Shown: one piece after another, positions 63,664 to 64,000 of the stretch | Position numbering within the stretch: position 1 is the first letter of the stretch | Layout of the letters: every line of letters starts with the position of its first letter | Assembly: GCF_000737195.2 (NCBI RefSeq) | Contig: NZ_JALM01000005.1 | Span: 114,728-178,727 of the forward strand | Direction of reading: 5' to 3' | From: Sciscionella sediminilitoris | GTDB taxonomy: Bacteria > Actinomycetota > Actinomycetes > Mycobacteriales > Pseudonocardiaceae | DNA length: 64,000 nt | Program-made: the position numbers and the translations under genes | Notes under the pieces: model-generated | Told to the model about the DNA's origin: nothing | The model's input: only the letters and a program-made list of their open reading frames with translations | Database searches by the model: none

Positions 63664-63671
63664 AAACGGGG
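63656..63671 (+). terminator. Hairpin at the urease operon end
   Basis: CCCCGT, GAAA loop, ACGGGG overlap the ureD stop; a short U-containing tail follows. A weak intrinsic terminator that would insulate the rRNA promoter. Confidence 0.45.
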
Positions 63672-63812
63672 TCTGCCAGCCCGTGTACTGTTCTTCTTGT
63701 CGCACGGAGCGCCGAGCGGAACGGCCCGAAAGGGACGAGCCAGGAGGCGATGCGGGCGGCCGATCGGTCTGGTAAGCTGGATCGAGTCGGCAAGTCCACC
63801 GGGGCGCGCGGG

Positions 63813-63841
63813 TTGACACCGCGAAGCGAACCGGGTAAAGT
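63813..63841 (+). promoter_or_regulatory. Strong sigma-70-type promoter of a probable rRNA operon
   Basis: TTGACA (63813-63818), 17-bp spacer, TAAAGT (63836-63841). A near-consensus promoter followed by a non-coding leader. A weaker TAAGCT at about 63773 may be a second promoter. Confidence 0.8.
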
Positions 63842-64000
63842 CTTGCGACGGCCCTAGGAACATCTTACGACTGACGAGATTCTGTTGGAATCCGGCAGCG
63901 AGTAAGTTCGCTCCGTACAGGGTACAAAAGAATTGAGCAGTACGCCTTGGAAGATGCAACAAATCAGTTGTAGATGAAGATGTGCGTGTGTTCTTTGAGA
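63842..64000 (+). ncRNA. Pre-16S leader (right edge of window)
   Basis: Non-coding leader that ends GTGTTCTTTGAGA, the boxA-like antitermination/processing element found just upstream of 16S rRNA in actinobacteria. The 16S gene itself is not in the window. No ORF or tRNA is seen between 63664 and 64000. Confidence 0.7.

Overview
The window is GC-rich, densely coded DNA from an actinobacterium. GTG and TTG starts are common and many genes overlap by 4 bp (GTGA/ATGA). It carries both enzymes of decaprenylphosphoryl-arabinose synthesis (DprE1, DprE2), a resuscitation-promoting-factor muralytic enzyme, an XPB-type helicase, a CRP-type site and a DtxR/IdeR-type iron box. This suggests a Corynebacteriales/Pseudonocardiales relative with an arabinogalactan wall. 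A Pseudonocardiaceae-like genome is my best guess; this is inference, not a database result.

Layout. 1-5.5 kb: end of a GH84 beta-N-acetylglucosaminidase, a PspC protein, a methyltransferase/thioesterase/menC operon, a serine hydrolase and dprE2. 5.5-18.6 kb: the gene order XPB helicase, helicase-associated protein, small protein, (malic enzyme), moaC-mog-moaE, (RibD-type reductase, restriction gene, dprE1), rpf, moaD, moaA follows, as I recall it, M. tuberculosis Rv0861c-Rv0869c, with insertions shown in brackets. The restriction gene lies between two near-identical 33-bp copies of the dprE1 3' end. 18.7-21.7 kb: a molybdate operon (HTH-TOBE protein, modABC) beside the cofactor genes. 21.8-34.3 kb: accessory genes, including an acyl-CoA ligase, an FAD monooxygenase with a divergent TetR gene, and a metal locus (TetR, R2lox Mn/Fe oxidase, MntH). 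34.4-41.3 kb: a small membrane protein, CspB-like protein, DUF2771-like lipoprotein, MFS protein and DUF3027 protein resume the mycobacterial order, followed by a giant sacsin/HSP90-like ATPase.

41.3-57.7 kb: HAD phosphatase, DUF2537 protein, a GCS2-type carboxylate-amine ligase, an orphan FetB-like permease beside an iron box, a TetR/serine-hydrolase pair, transporters, NAD synthetase and a secreted peptidase. 58-63.7 kb: a type-I glutamine synthetase overlapping a complete ureABCFGD operon (no ureE), which together release and recapture ammonia. 63.8-64 kb: a strong sigma-70-like promoter and a leader ending in the boxA-like sequence that precedes actinobacterial 16S rRNA, so an rrn operon probably starts just outside.

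The most interesting non-coding signals are: the rpf leader with a perfect CRP half-site pair followed by a c-di-AMP (ydaO-like) riboswitch candidate; an iron box plus 16-bp-stem terminator in a convergent gap (candidate iron-regulated small RNA); the dprE1-3'-end duplication around the restriction gene; a 12-codon micro-ORF behind an exceptionally long Shine-Dalgarno; twin 25-bp operators 30 bp apart at the R2lox locus; a 160-bp MITE-like element; and two members of a purine-rich repeat family, one inside the urease operon. No CRISPR array, tRNA, rRNA body, transposase or phage gene was seen.
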